Assembly: GCF_005144865.1 (NCBI RefSeq)
Contig: NZ_SWFM01000002.1
Coordinates: 496,001 to 560,000 of the forward strand
Length of the DNA stretch: 64,000 bases
Reading direction: 5' to 3'
Source of the DNA: Guptibacillus hwajinpoensis
GTDB lineage: Bacteria; Bacillota; Bacilli; Bacillales; Guptibacillaceae
Made by a program: the position numbers and the translations under genes. Under the pieces are notes generated by a model. The model was not told the origin of the DNA. It was given only the letters and a program-made list of their open reading frames with translations, and did no database searches. Every line of letters starts with the position of its first letter. Position 1 is the stretch's first letter. Positions 7,801-16,566 of the stretch are shown piece by piece.

Positions 7801-9897
7801 ATGGGAGTACGGCGTAAACGAATGATCGTAGGTTTTCTTGCGTTATTAATGGTTTTCTCGCAGGGAATGCTGCCGGGGAAAGCGGCTGCAGAAGAAAGGA
7901 ATGCCTCGGATTTAATACTAATGGAAAATGTACCTGAAGCAAGTCCAGAATTTGACGGAAATACGATTACATTAAATGCCCTACATCTCTATGATGATGG
8001 TTATTTTATGAAAACGGAGCAAAACCTAACCTGGAAATCATCTAACAAGAAGGTGGCAAAAGTTGATGATGACGGCAACGTTATGCTTACGGGTAAGCGT
8101 GGACGTACGTTTATCAGCGTTACTGATGGATCACACTCCGATCGAATTGCTCTTGATTACAAAGTAGACAAGTCTTCCAAAAAAGCGTCAAAAGCTAGAC
8201 TCATTAAACAAAAAGGCAAGCAATACGATATCATCCAAAACGCAATCGATGGGATGACGATTGAAGAGAAAGTCGGTCAAATGCTTATGCCAGATTACCG
8301 GAACTGGAATGGTAAAAATGTGACTGAAATGCTTCCTGAAATCGAAGCGCAAATCAAAGAATACCATCTTGGCGGGGTTATTTTATTTAGAGAAAATGTC
8401 GTGACGACTGAACAAACAACGAAGCTCGTATCCGATTATCAGAAGGCATCTGAAAAATACGGCATGCTGATGACAATTGATCAGGAAGGAGGAATTGTGA
8501 CACGCCTTCAGACTGGAACGGATATGCCTGGGAACATGGCACTTGGCGCAACTCGATCAGAAAGCTTAGCGCATGATGTTGGTCATGCGATTGGCGAAGA
8601 GCTTGAATCGCTTGGTGTGAACATGAACTTCGCGCCAGATATGGATGTGAACAATAATCCGGATAACCCAGTCATTGGTGTTCGCTCGTTTGGAGAAGAT
8701 CCTGAGCTTGTGGCTGATCTCGGTATTGCTTACACGAAAGGGCTTCAGGAAACAGGCGTAGCAGCAACTGCAAAACACTTCCCGGGTCATGGTGATACAG
8801 CGGTCGATTCACATCTCGGTCTTCCAGAGGTTCCACACGATAAAGAACGTCTTAAGGAAGTCGAGCTTTATCCATTCCAACAGGCGATGGATGCTGGAAT
8901 TGATGCGATAATGACAGCTCACGTAACTTTCCCGAAAATCGATGATACAAAAGTGATTTCTAAGAAGGACGGAACTGAAATTTCGCTTCCTGCAACTCTA
9001 TCTCATAAAGTACTCACAGAGCTAATGCGAGAAGAAATGGGATACGAGGGCGTCATTACAACAGATGCGATGAATATGAAGGCGATTCAGGATCACTTCG
9101 GGTCAGTCGATGCAGCGATTCGAGCTGTAAAAGCTGGGACGGATATTGTATTGATGCCTGTTGGTCTTCCTGAAGTAGCTCATGGCTTGCTTGATGCAGT
9201 GGAGACAGGTGAGATTTCTGAAGAACGAATTGAAGCTTCCATTGATCGAATTCTTACGCTAAAAGTAAAACGAGGCATTATGAAATCGGAACATCCAGCT
9301 GACGTGAACGATCAAATAGAACGTGCGCTTAAGGTAGTTGGATCCGAGGAACATAAAGCGGTTGAACAGGAAGCAGCTAACAAGTCGATTACGCTTGTAA
9401 AGAACGAGAGTGTTCTTCCACTTGATCCCGATAGCGACGAGCACGTTGTTGTGGTCGGAAGAAGCTTTGTCGATTCACTTGGTGATGCCGTTAAATCTCA
9501 TCATAATCACACTACCGTAATCTCAGCGAATTCTACCTATGAACTGACTGATGAGCAACGTGCGACGATAGATGAAGCAGATAAAATTATCATCGGGACG
9601 TATACGTACAGCGTAGGCACGCGATCACCGGATCATGCACAGATGAAGATGGTACAAAGCATTATGGCAGGTGCAGATGCTCCAGTAATCGCAGTCGGCA
9701 TTCGCAATCCATACGACATCATGGCATATCCGAATGTTGATAGCTACATTGCACAATATGGATTTAGAACGGCAAGTTTTGAGGCAACTGCGGCGACGAT
9801 TTTTGGTGGGAATCAACCGTCTGGTAAGCTGCCAGTTACAATACCCGGGGAAAATGACGATGTGCTTTATCACTTTGGTCATGGGTTAACATACTAA
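7801..9897 (+). CDS. nagZ: Secreted beta-N-acetylglucosaminidase NagZ (GH3)
   Basis: A 698-residue protein with an N-terminal signal peptide (residues 1 to about 30). A short Ig-like (Big2-type) segment follows at about 40-125 (WKSSNKKVAKVDDDGNV), and then the GH3 catalytic domain from about 145. The Gram-positive NagZ dyad is present as D336 and H338 in GDTAVDSH. The nucleophile is D422 in TTDAMNMKAI; the 86-residue spacing equals that in B. subtilis NagZ. It cuts GlcNAc from muropeptide-free glycan ends outside the cell. AGGAGGGG precedes the ATG, 24 bp after amiE, so it belongs to the same operon. The C-terminal domain (about 540-698) is retained. Confidence 0.88.
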   Translation: MGVRRKRMIVGFLALLMVFSQGMLPGKAAAEERNASDLILMENVPEASPEFDGNTITLNALHLYDDGYFMKTEQNLTWKSSNKKVAKVDDDGNVMLTGKRGRTFISVTDGSHSDRIALDYKVDKSSKKASKARLIKQKGKQYDIIQNAIDGMTIEEKVGQMLMPDYRNWNGKNVTEMLPEIEAQIKEYHLGGVILFRENVVTTEQTTKLVSDYQKASEKYGMLMTIDQEGGIVTRLQTGTDMPGNMALGATRSESLAHDVGHAIGEELESLGVNMNFAPDMDVNNNPDNPVIGVRSFGEDPELVADLGIAYTKGLQETGVAATAKHFPGHGDTAVDSHLGLPEVPHDKERLKEVELYPFQQAMDAGIDAIMTAHVTFPKIDDTKVISKKDGTEISLPATLSHKVLTELMREEMGYEGVITTDAMNMKAIQDHFGSVDAAIRAVKAGTDIVLMPVGLPEVAHGLLDAVETGEISEERIEASIDRILTLKVKRGIMKSEHPADVNDQIERALKVVGSEEHKAVEQEAANKSITLVKNESVLPLDPDSDEHVVVVGRSFVDSLGDAVKSHHNHTTVISANSTYELTDEQRATIDEADKIIIGTYTYSVGTRSPDHAQMKMVQSIMAGADAPVIAVGIRNPYDIMAYPNVDSYIAQYGFRTASFEATAATIFGGNQPSGKLPVTIPGENDDVLYHFGHGLTY

Positions 9898-9925
9898 ATT
9901 CATCATTTAAACGGGGAGGATTACG

Positions 9926-11197
9926 ATGAAAAAGTGGTTGGTTATGCTGTTAACGTCTATTCTCATTCTGTCTTCATTATCCGTGGCGCTTGCTGATAAC
10001 AAAGGAAATGGTAACGCTTATGGTCATGAGAAAAACAAGAAAAAATTCAAGCTTGGTGTGGAAGTCCTTTTAGATGAACAAAAAGCCTTGATCGAAGGGA
10101 AGAGCGTTGGACTGATTACGAATCCAACAGGGGTTGATCAAGATCTAACGAGTATTGTCGATTTGCTTCACCATGATCCAGATGTTGATCTTAAAGCGCT
10201 TTATGGTCCTGAACATGGTGTACGCGGGAGCGCTCAGGCTGGTCAATATGTCGAATATTATACTGATGAAGAAACGGGTCTTCCTGTGTACAGTCTCTAT
10301 GGAGCTACCAAAAAGCCAACACCTGAAATGTTAGAAGGTATTGATGTTCTTCTATTTGATATTCAAGATGTTGGGACTCGTTTCTACACGTACATTTACA
10401 CGATGGCTTATGCGATGGAAGCGGCTAAGGAAAATGACATTGAGTTTATCGTTCTTGATCGCCCGAATCCTCTTGGTGGGGAAGCGGTTGAAGGACCTGT
10501 TCTTGACGATGAGTACTCGTCTTTCGTAGGAAAATATGAAATTCCACTTCGTCACGGGATGACGGTTGGAGAGCTTGCGATGCTTTTCAATAAAGAATTT
10601 GAGATCGGTGCTGATTTAACGGTTGTTGAAATGGATAAATGGAAGCGTGATATGTATTACGATGACACGCCACTCGAGTGGGTGCTCCCATCACCTAATA
10701 TGCCAACGCTTGATACAGCGCTTGTATATCCAGGGGCGGCATTAATTGAAGGAACGAACGTGTCAGAAGGACGCGGAACAACGAAGCCATTTGAATTGAT
10801 CGGTGCTCCATTCATCAATTCCACCGAACTTGCAGCAGAACTTAACAGCCTTGAACTCCCTGGCGTTGATTTCAGAGCAGCATCCTTTACGCCTTCTTTT
10901 TCAAAGCATGCGGGTAAATTAACACATGGTGTTCAAATTCATGTTACGGACAAAGAAGCGTACAAACCAGTGAAAACCGGATTAAGTCTTGTAAAAACGA
11001 TTCATGACCTATATCCAGAGGACTTTGAATTCCGAGCAGAAAATAGCTCAGGCGTCTCATTCTTTGACCTTCTCGTCGGAAACGGTTGGATTCGTGAAGC
11101 AATTGAAGACGGTAAAAGCGTTGAAGAGATGGAGCAACAATGGCAGGACGATTTAACGGAGTTTAACGAAATGAGAGAAGATTACTTGCTTTACTAA
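9926..11197 (+). CDS. namZ: Exo-beta-N-acetylmuramidase NamZ (DUF1343, GH171)
   Basis: A 423-residue protein with a signal peptide (residues 1-23, cut near SVALA). The DUF1343 domain shows GLITNPTGVD, YGPEHGVRG, SLYGATKKPT, DVGTRFYTYIYT and EGTNVSEGRGTTKPFE. In B. subtilis, NamZ (YbbC) cleaves MurNAc from non-reducing glycan ends and works with NagZ and AmiE. It is the last gene of the exported half of the cluster: GGGGAGG precedes it, and a strong terminator follows. Confidence 0.88.
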   Translation: MKKWLVMLLTSILILSSLSVALADNKGNGNAYGHEKNKKKFKLGVEVLLDEQKALIEGKSVGLITNPTGVDQDLTSIVDLLHHDPDVDLKALYGPEHGVRGSAQAGQYVEYYTDEETGLPVYSLYGATKKPTPEMLEGIDVLLFDIQDVGTRFYTYIYTMAYAMEAAKENDIEFIVLDRPNPLGGEAVEGPVLDDEYSSFVGKYEIPLRHGMTVGELAMLFNKEFEIGADLTVVEMDKWKRDMYYDDTPLEWVLPSPNMPTLDTALVYPGAALIEGTNVSEGRGTTKPFELIGAPFINSTELAAELNSLELPGVDFRAASFTPSFSKHAGKLTHGVQIHVTDKEAYKPVKTGLSLVKTIHDLYPEDFEFRAENSSGVSFFDLLVGNGWIREAIEDGKSVEEMEQQWQDDLTEFNEMREDYLLY

Positions 11198-11252
11198 CGT
11201 TATGGAAAGAGCACTTGTGACTACGTGTAAAGGGTTAATTCCTATACAAGAC

Positions 11253-11286
11253 AAAAGACTCGTCAATTGACGAGTCTTTTAACTTT
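11253..11286 (+). terminator. Rho-independent terminator after namZ
   Basis: A near-perfect palindrome, AAAAGACTCGTCA paired with TGACGAGTCTTTT, followed by more T residues. Confidence 0.85.
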
Positions 11287-11290
11287 TTTT

Positions 11291-11465
11291 AGGAGCCATT
11301 AGAGATTTCATGCGCCAACTTCGGCAAGGTCTGGAGGGGGATGGCGAGACTCCTGCGGGATAAGCATGACAGGTGAGACCCCGGAAGGCGGAGCCTGAGG
11401 AGGCTCAGCGCATGCCCCGCGGAAAGCGAGTCATCCCCCGGAGGACCTTATCTCCACACAATTTG
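11291..11465. repeat. GC-rich Bacillaceae intergenic repeat, related to the core of the MITE-like family
   Basis: Contains GCGAGACTCCTGCGGGA, AGGTGAGACCCC, GAGGAGGCTCAGC and CCGCGGAAAGCGAG, the same blocks as in the repeats at 19.0-19.6 kb and 51.6-51.8 kb. Clear AAAGGC-type ends were not found on this copy. It separates the exported (amiE-namZ) and intracellular (murR-murQ) halves of the mur cluster. The gap 11198-11614 otherwise holds a terminator and an operator-like palindrome. Confidence 0.65.
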
Positions 11466-11543
11466 CACCCCAAATAGGGACCCTTTAGACGACGTGTAAC
11501 AGTTGCTTTTTTTATAAAATGTAACAAAACTTCAGGAAAAGTA

Positions 11544-11560
11544 TTTATTTAATAAATAAA
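11544..11560. promoter_or_regulatory. Perfect palindrome before murR, likely MurR operator
   Basis: TTTATTT-AAT-AAATAAA, a 17-bp perfect palindrome 55 bases upstream of the murR start. RpiR-family regulators bind such sites near their own genes. The promoter itself is unclear; TTGATA at 11564 is a possible -35. Confidence 0.45.
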
Positions 11561-11614
11561 ACTTGATACACTAAACTTATTAGAAAATTCTTAAAAAAGG
11601 TGAGGGGGTTACAA

Positions 11615-12466
11615 GTGAACGGAGGATTAATTAGCATTCAAGAATCCATCACTTCTTTAAAACCGTCAGAACGAAAAGTCGCAGAGTATATCATCGATTT
11701 TCCAGAAGAAGTGATCAACCTGTCGATCCAGAAACTTTCCCAAAGGACAGAGGTGAGCGAAGCCACGATCATTCGTCTGGCACGCACCCTTAGTTACAAG
11801 GGATTTCAGGAATTAAAGCTTCGGATTGCAGGCGATCTTGCTACAAAGTATTCGAACAAGTCTTATCAGGAAATTTCGATTGATGGAACAGTGGATTCGT
11901 TCATAGCAAATGTATCAAACAACAACATTCAATCGATTAACGACACAATTTCCGTTCTATCGAAAGAAGAGGTCGAGAAAGCCATTGAAGCACTCGATCA
12001 GGCAAGGAAAATAGCGCTTTATGGTATCGGTGCATCTGGCTTAATTGCGCAGGATTTTAAACAGAAGCTCTCACGCATTAATCGCTGGTGTGAAGCGGCT
12101 GTTGATTATGATACGCAGGGCACAATTAGCGCAAACCTCGGTGAGCAGGATGTAGTGTTTGGCATCTCTTATTCAGGTCAGACGAAAGATATTATTGAAT
12201 CGCTCCAAATCGCAAAAGATAACGGAGCGAAAGTGATTACGTTAACAAAATACGGTGCAAATCCAGTATCTGATCTAGCTGACATTAAGCTTTTCACAAG
12301 CTCGCTTGAGAAAAGCATTCGAAGTGGCGCGATGAGCTCCCGTATTTCTCAGCTAAACGTTATTGATATTTTGTATGTTGGCATAACAAGTCGCAATTAT
12401 GACGAAAGCGTTGCGGCGCTTGAACGAACTCGAAAAGCAGTCGAGGATGTTAAAAAGCATGTGTGA
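11615..12466 (+). CDS. murR: RpiR-family regulator MurR (HTH plus SIS domain)
   Basis: About 283 residues from GTG 11615, preceded by AAGGTGAGGGGG at good spacing; the alternative GTG at 11600 lies inside that site. The N-terminal HTH_6 domain (residues 1-75) contains LSQRTEVSEATIIRLARTLSYKGF with the sequence broken by the recognition helix. A SIS domain follows (about 110-260: YGIGASGLIAQDF and GISYSGQTKDII). MurR senses MurNAc-6P or a related ester and controls mur genes. It heads the intracellular half of the cluster. The effector is assumed from the family and gene context. Confidence 0.8.
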   Translation: MNGGLISIQESITSLKPSERKVAEYIIDFPEEVINLSIQKLSQRTEVSEATIIRLARTLSYKGFQELKLRIAGDLATKYSNKSYQEISIDGTVDSFIANVSNNNIQSINDTISVLSKEEVEKAIEALDQARKIALYGIGASGLIAQDFKQKLSRINRWCEAAVDYDTQGTISANLGEQDVVFGISYSGQTKDIIESLQIAKDNGAKVITLTKYGANPVSDLADIKLFTSSLEKSIRSGAMSSRISQLNVIDILYVGITSRNYDESVAALERTRKAVEDVKKHV

Positions 12467-13490
12467 TGTGGATACATATCTGCGACAACTAGTCGATCAA
12501 AAGGAGCTTCCAGGAGCCGTTCTACATGTACAACATCACGGAAAGATAGTATTTCATAAGGCTTATGGTCACTATCTAGACCGTCATCAACAAGATTGTC
12601 CTATTACAACAACGACACAGTTTGACCTTGCCTCGCTAACGAAAGTGATGGCAACCCTTCCTTCAATTTTATGGCTGCTTGAGCATACGCCACTTGAACT
12701 CGATCAGTCCATACAAACCTACCTCAAAGACTATCAGCATCCAGAAGTTACAATATGGCACGCTCTTACGCATACAGCGGGACTGCCGGCAGACCTTGAA
12801 CCTCCCGTTAAGCGGGAGGAACAAAGGGATATCCTTCAAGAAATTGTTCAATTACCATTAATATCGGAACCAGGCAAAAAGGTACAGTATAGCGATATCG
12901 GAATGATTTTACTAGGAAAAGTGATTGAAAAGATAAGCGGAATGGACCTTCCGACGTTCACCGACACCCACCTATATAAACCATGGGGCCTGACAGAAAC
13001 AGCGTTCAATCCTTCTACGATGGATCATATTGCTTCAACGGAATGGTATAAGGATCATTACATTCAAGGAGAAGTACATGATGAAAAAGCGCTCCTCCTT
13101 GGTGGAGCGAGCGGAAGCGCTGGTCTCTTTTCGACTGCAAGTGATGTGGCGAAGTACGGTCATTATTTTCTTTACCCTGACAGCCAGGATGTACTATCGA
13201 CAGCGCTAATGAAGCGTGCAAGGACTCATGTGGTAGGGAACAGAGGTCTAGGCTTTGAAGTATGGAGTGGAAATGGAGCACCACTTTCATGTGGAAGGAG
13301 GTGGTCAGAAGGAAGCTTCGGCCACACTGGATTTACTGGTACAAGTCTCTGGATTGATCCAAAGGAAGAACTCATTGTGACCTTCTTATCGAATATTGTT
13401 CATTACGGAAGGCAACACAATATGAAACAGATCAGGTCTCATCTTCATTCATTGATTTCAACTACATTAACTAAGGGGGAAACGTTTTGA
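12459..13490 (+). CDS. Cytoplasmic serine beta-lactamase-like amidase (AmiE paralogue)
   Basis: About 343 residues from ATG 12459, which overlaps the murR stop by 8 bases; ATG 12447 is an alternative. No signal peptide is present. The same class C beta-lactamase/esterase motifs occur as in AmiE: S59-L-T-K62, a YSD motif in VQYSDIGM, and HTGFTGTS near the end. Segments such as EVHDEKALLLGGASGSAGLFSTASDVAKYGH closely resemble AmiE (in AmiE: EVHDENAWSLKGVAGHAGVFSTASD). Being cytoplasmic and between murR and the importer, it may remove peptides from imported MurNAc-peptides (inference). The next gene starts inside its stop codon, which implies translational coupling. Confidence 0.75.
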   Translation: MCDVDTYLRQLVDQKELPGAVLHVQHHGKIVFHKAYGHYLDRHQQDCPITTTTQFDLASLTKVMATLPSILWLLEHTPLELDQSIQTYLKDYQHPEVTIWHALTHTAGLPADLEPPVKREEQRDILQEIVQLPLISEPGKKVQYSDIGMILLGKVIEKISGMDLPTFTDTHLYKPWGLTETAFNPSTMDHIASTEWYKDHYIQGEVHDEKALLLGGASGSAGLFSTASDVAKYGHYFLYPDSQDVLSTALMKRARTHVVGNRGLGFEVWSGNGAPLSCGRRWSEGSFGHTGFTGTSLWIDPKEELIVTFLSNIVHYGRQHNMKQIRSHLHSLISTTLTKGETF

Positions 13491-14755
13491 AGAAAATGAA
13501 AGCGTTCATGTTTGTTGGTTTTCTAGCTTTTATTCTAGTGTTGTCCGCGTGTAGCTCACAAAGTGGTGGCAATTCAGGAGATTCAGAGGGAGAAGTTACG
13601 CTAACAATTGGCAGCTGGCGAACAGAAGATAAAGGAAGCTATCAAAAGGTGATCGACAAATTTAATGAAGAAAATCCTGACATTAATGTGGAATTTAAAC
13701 CATCGAAGAATACCGAGTACAATACGATTCTAAATACTGCGCTTCAAAGTGGTGAAGGTCCTGATATTATTCACCTTCGTCCGTACACACCGGGTATTGA
13801 GCTTGCTGATGCAGGGTACCTTGAACCGCTTGATGGTCTAGAAGGACTTGATCAATATCCCGAAGAAACGCTCTCTGCTTCAAAAGGATCGGATGACAAG
13901 CAGTATGGCGTGCCACTGAATATTAGTACAACGCAAATGTTCTACAATAAGAAGATTTTCGATGATCTTGGACTAGAAGAACCACAAACGTGGGATGAGC
14001 TCAAGATGTTAAGCGAAAAGATTAAAGATGAAGGCATTACTCCGATTTCACTTGGAACAAAAGAAGGCTGGTTGCTGTCCCTTTCACACGGAATTATTGG
14101 ACCAGCACATTATGGTGGTAATGAATTCGTGGATAAAATCACAGCTGGCGAAACAGATTTTACAAGTGACGAGTTCCAAAGCTCGATTGATGCAATGGAC
14201 GAAATCAAACAGTTCTTCCCTAAGAATTATAAAGGACTAGGGATGGAAGATATTCGAACAATGTTCTTTACAGGCGATGCTGCGATGTTCCCACTCGGTA
14301 GCTGGGAAATTGAAGTGCTTCGCGAAATGAATCCAGAACTAGAGCTTGGCTTCTTCCCAATGCCATCCGCAGTTGGTAAAGAGCCAACGATCACAACATG
14401 GGTGGATGGCTCCTATGCGATCAATGCAAACTCTGAGCACAAAGAAGCCGCGAAGAAATTCCTGCAGTTTATGACAACAGAAGAGTTCGGCACGATGTTC
14501 ACGGAAGAGTTTAAAATGATCAGCGCGATTCCTGGAATTGAGTCTGAAGATGAGCTTGTAAATGCGCTAGGTAAAGCGGTAGAAGAACAGTCAACACCAT
14601 ACATGATGCTTGTTCATTTCGCAGGTGGTAATCCATCGACGAAAGCTACGATTGAAACTGAGCTTCAAGGGATGTACCTCGGTGAACGTACACCAGAAGA
14701 AGTAGCGAACGCTGTACAGGAAAGCGCGAAGTCATGGTATGAACCACTACAGTAA
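13487..14755 (+). CDS. ABC importer sugar-binding lipoprotein, likely MurNAc or muropeptide sugar
   Basis: A 422-residue protein. The TTG start at 13487 follows AAGGGGGA and overlaps the previous stop (TTGA); ATG 13496 is a weaker alternative. The lipobox is LSAC, so the mature protein is anchored to the membrane. It belongs to family 1 sugar-binding proteins (ITIGSWRTEDKGSYQKVIDKF at the N-terminus, with the run broken by variable residues, and GDAAMFPLGSWE near residue 265). The two permeases follow directly. The ligand is inferred from the surrounding mur genes. Confidence 0.8.
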   Translation: MKKMKAFMFVGFLAFILVLSACSSQSGGNSGDSEGEVTLTIGSWRTEDKGSYQKVIDKFNEENPDINVEFKPSKNTEYNTILNTALQSGEGPDIIHLRPYTPGIELADAGYLEPLDGLEGLDQYPEETLSASKGSDDKQYGVPLNISTTQMFYNKKIFDDLGLEEPQTWDELKMLSEKIKDEGITPISLGTKEGWLLSLSHGIIGPAHYGGNEFVDKITAGETDFTSDEFQSSIDAMDEIKQFFPKNYKGLGMEDIRTMFFTGDAAMFPLGSWEIEVLREMNPELELGFFPMPSAVGKEPTITTWVDGSYAINANSEHKEAAKKFLQFMTTEEFGTMFTEEFKMISAIPGIESEDELVNALGKAVEEQSTPYMMLVHFAGGNPSTKATIETELQGMYLGERTPEEVANAVQESAKSWYEPLQ

Positions 14756-14771
14756 TTAAGGGGCGGAGAAT

Positions 14772-15728
14772 ATGAAACCAGCCATGAATTCAGATTCAGT
14801 CGTTAAATTAAAAAAACAGAGGAACTGGAAAAGGTGGACCATCCACCTTTTCCCTATTCCCGCCTTGCTTATTTATGGAGTTTTCGTCGTATATCCATTG
14901 TTTGCAGCACTTACATATAGTTTCTTTGATTGGAAAGGAATCGTGCGAGGGGAGTTTGTTGGATTAAAGAATTTTAAAGATCTGTTTACGCTTGAACCTT
15001 TTTCAGGCTTGTTCTGGAATGCCTTCGGTCACAACATTCTTTACTTCGTGCTTCAAATGATCTTCCAGAATGGGCTCGCCTTTATTCTTGCATATATTAT
15101 TTATAAAAAAGTAAAAGGCTCTGAATTCCTGAAGATCGCATACTTTTTGCCTCGGCTATTATCGGTGATTGTGGTTGGTTTTCTATGGAAGCTTATTCTG
15201 AATCCGAACTACGGAGCGCTAAATGTGATTCTAGAAAAGCTCGGGCTCGAGCAATTGCAGAAAGCGTGGCTAGGTGATCCGGATACGGCTCTCATCTCCA
15301 TTATTCTCGTAAACTGCTGGTATGGCATTGGTTTTGGTGTCCTTATTTTCCTTGCTGGTCTACAGTCCATTCCAAAAGAGTTATTCGAAGCAGGTAAACT
15401 CGATGGGGCAGACGGTTTGCCAATGATTCGAAAAATTATCCTTCCGTTAATGGTGCCTTCTTTCATGATTATGACGGTTCTTACGTTTATTCAGTCATTT
15501 GAAGCGTTTGAACTTGTGTATGCGATGCAAGGATCTCAAGGCGAACCGTATCACTCAACAGATACCCTCGCCATTTATTTCTATCGCCTTGCATTTGGTG
15601 GATCAGCTGGAGGATCAACAACAGCTGTCGGATTAGGATCTGCGCTCGCCGTTGTGCTGTTTATCTTTATTTCATTCTTTACCGCACTTTATCTACGATA
15701 CATGCAGAAAAAACAAGTGGACATGTAA
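14772..15728 (+). CDS. ABC sugar permease, MalF type
   Basis: A 318-residue membrane protein with six predicted helices. The permease loop EAGKLDGADGLPMIRKIILP is the EAA motif that contacts the ATPase. GGCGGAGAAT precedes the ATG, 17 bp after the binding protein. It pairs with the next gene to form the channel. No ATPase gene is present in the cluster. Confidence 0.85.
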   Translation: MKPAMNSDSVVKLKKQRNWKRWTIHLFPIPALLIYGVFVVYPLFAALTYSFFDWKGIVRGEFVGLKNFKDLFTLEPFSGLFWNAFGHNILYFVLQMIFQNGLAFILAYIIYKKVKGSEFLKIAYFLPRLLSVIVVGFLWKLILNPNYGALNVILEKLGLEQLQKAWLGDPDTALISIILVNCWYGIGFGVLIFLAGLQSIPKELFEAGKLDGADGLPMIRKIILPLMVPSFMIMTVLTFIQSFEAFELVYAMQGSQGEPYHSTDTLAIYFYRLAFGGSAGGSTTAVGLGSALAVVLFIFISFFTALYLRYMQKKQVDM

Positions 15729-15741
15729 GGGGGGAGATTCT

Positions 15742-16566
15742 ATGAATCATACAATCTGGACGAGACCGTTTTACTATGTATTTGCTTTCTTGATCGCATC
15801 AATCAGCATCTATCCGATTCTATTAATGATTCTGTCGTCATTTAAAACAAGCGCTGAGATTTTCACGAGTCCGCTAGCTTTACCGAAGACGTTCAACCTT
15901 GATACGTATCGAAACCTGCTTGAAATCATTCCGTTCACAACGTATTTCATGAACAGCGTTTTTGTTAGTGTTGTGTCTGTCTTATTAATTCTTATCACGT
16001 CGTCACTTGCAGCTTTCTACATCGCGCGTTTCACTTATGTATGGAACAACGTGATCTTCTTTTTCTTCCTTATGGGGATGATGCTACCGATCAAGCTTGG
16101 AATCGTGCCACTCTTCATTCTTATGAAGGATTTGAATCTATTAAACTCTCTCTGGTCGCTTATTTTTATGTATGTTGCTACAGGTATTCCACTTTCCATT
16201 CTCATTCTGACCGGATTTTTCCGCACAATGCCGCGTGAGCTTGAGGAGGCAGCGCGAATTGATGGGGCAGGAAACCTTCGTATTCTATGGAATGTCGTTC
16301 TTCCACTTATGAGACCTGCGCTCGGAACGGTGATGATTATTCAATTCATCCAGTCGTGGAACGATTTCTTCTTTCCACTTATCTTCATAACGGACGATTT
16401 GAAAAAGACGATACCAGTTGGCATGCTTTCGCTATTCGGTGAATACTCTGCAGACTGGGGAGCACTATTTGCAGGTCTGACGCTTGCATCACTTCCAATG
16501 ATTGTCCTCTTTTTCATTGCTTCCAAACAATTTATGGAGGGACTAACTCAGGGTGCAATCAAATAA
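15742..16566 (+). CDS. ABC sugar permease, MalG type
   Basis: A 274-residue protein from ATG 15742, preceded by AAGGGGGGAGATTCT; the open frame extends upstream but has no better start. It has six membrane segments and the EAA loop EEAARIDGAGNLRILWNVVLP, here broken only to mark EEAARIDGAG as the conserved part. It is the second half of the heterodimeric channel. Its last 14 bases overlap the start of the kinase gene. Confidence 0.85.
   Translation: MNHTIWTRPFYYVFAFLIASISIYPILLMILSSFKTSAEIFTSPLALPKTFNLDTYRNLLEIIPFTTYFMNSVFVSVVSVLLILITSSLAAFYIARFTYVWNNVIFFFFLMGMMLPIKLGIVPLFILMKDLNLLNSLWSLIFMYVATGIPLSILILTGFFRTMPRELEEAARIDGAGNLRILWNVVLPLMRPALGTVMIIQFIQSWNDFFFPLIFITDDLKKTIPVGMLSLFGEYSADWGALFAGLTLASLPMIVLFFIASKQFMEGLTQGAIK

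Noticed and set aside
11291..11465. Possible structured non-coding RNA in the namZ-murR gap
   Set aside because: The sequence blocks recur in the MITE-like copies, so a dispersed repeat is the simpler reading; an RNA role is not excluded.
13473..13490. Possible cre site around GGGGGAAACGTTTTGA at the binding-protein start
   Set aside because: Three mismatches to the cre consensus, and the bases are explained by the ribosome site and start codon.
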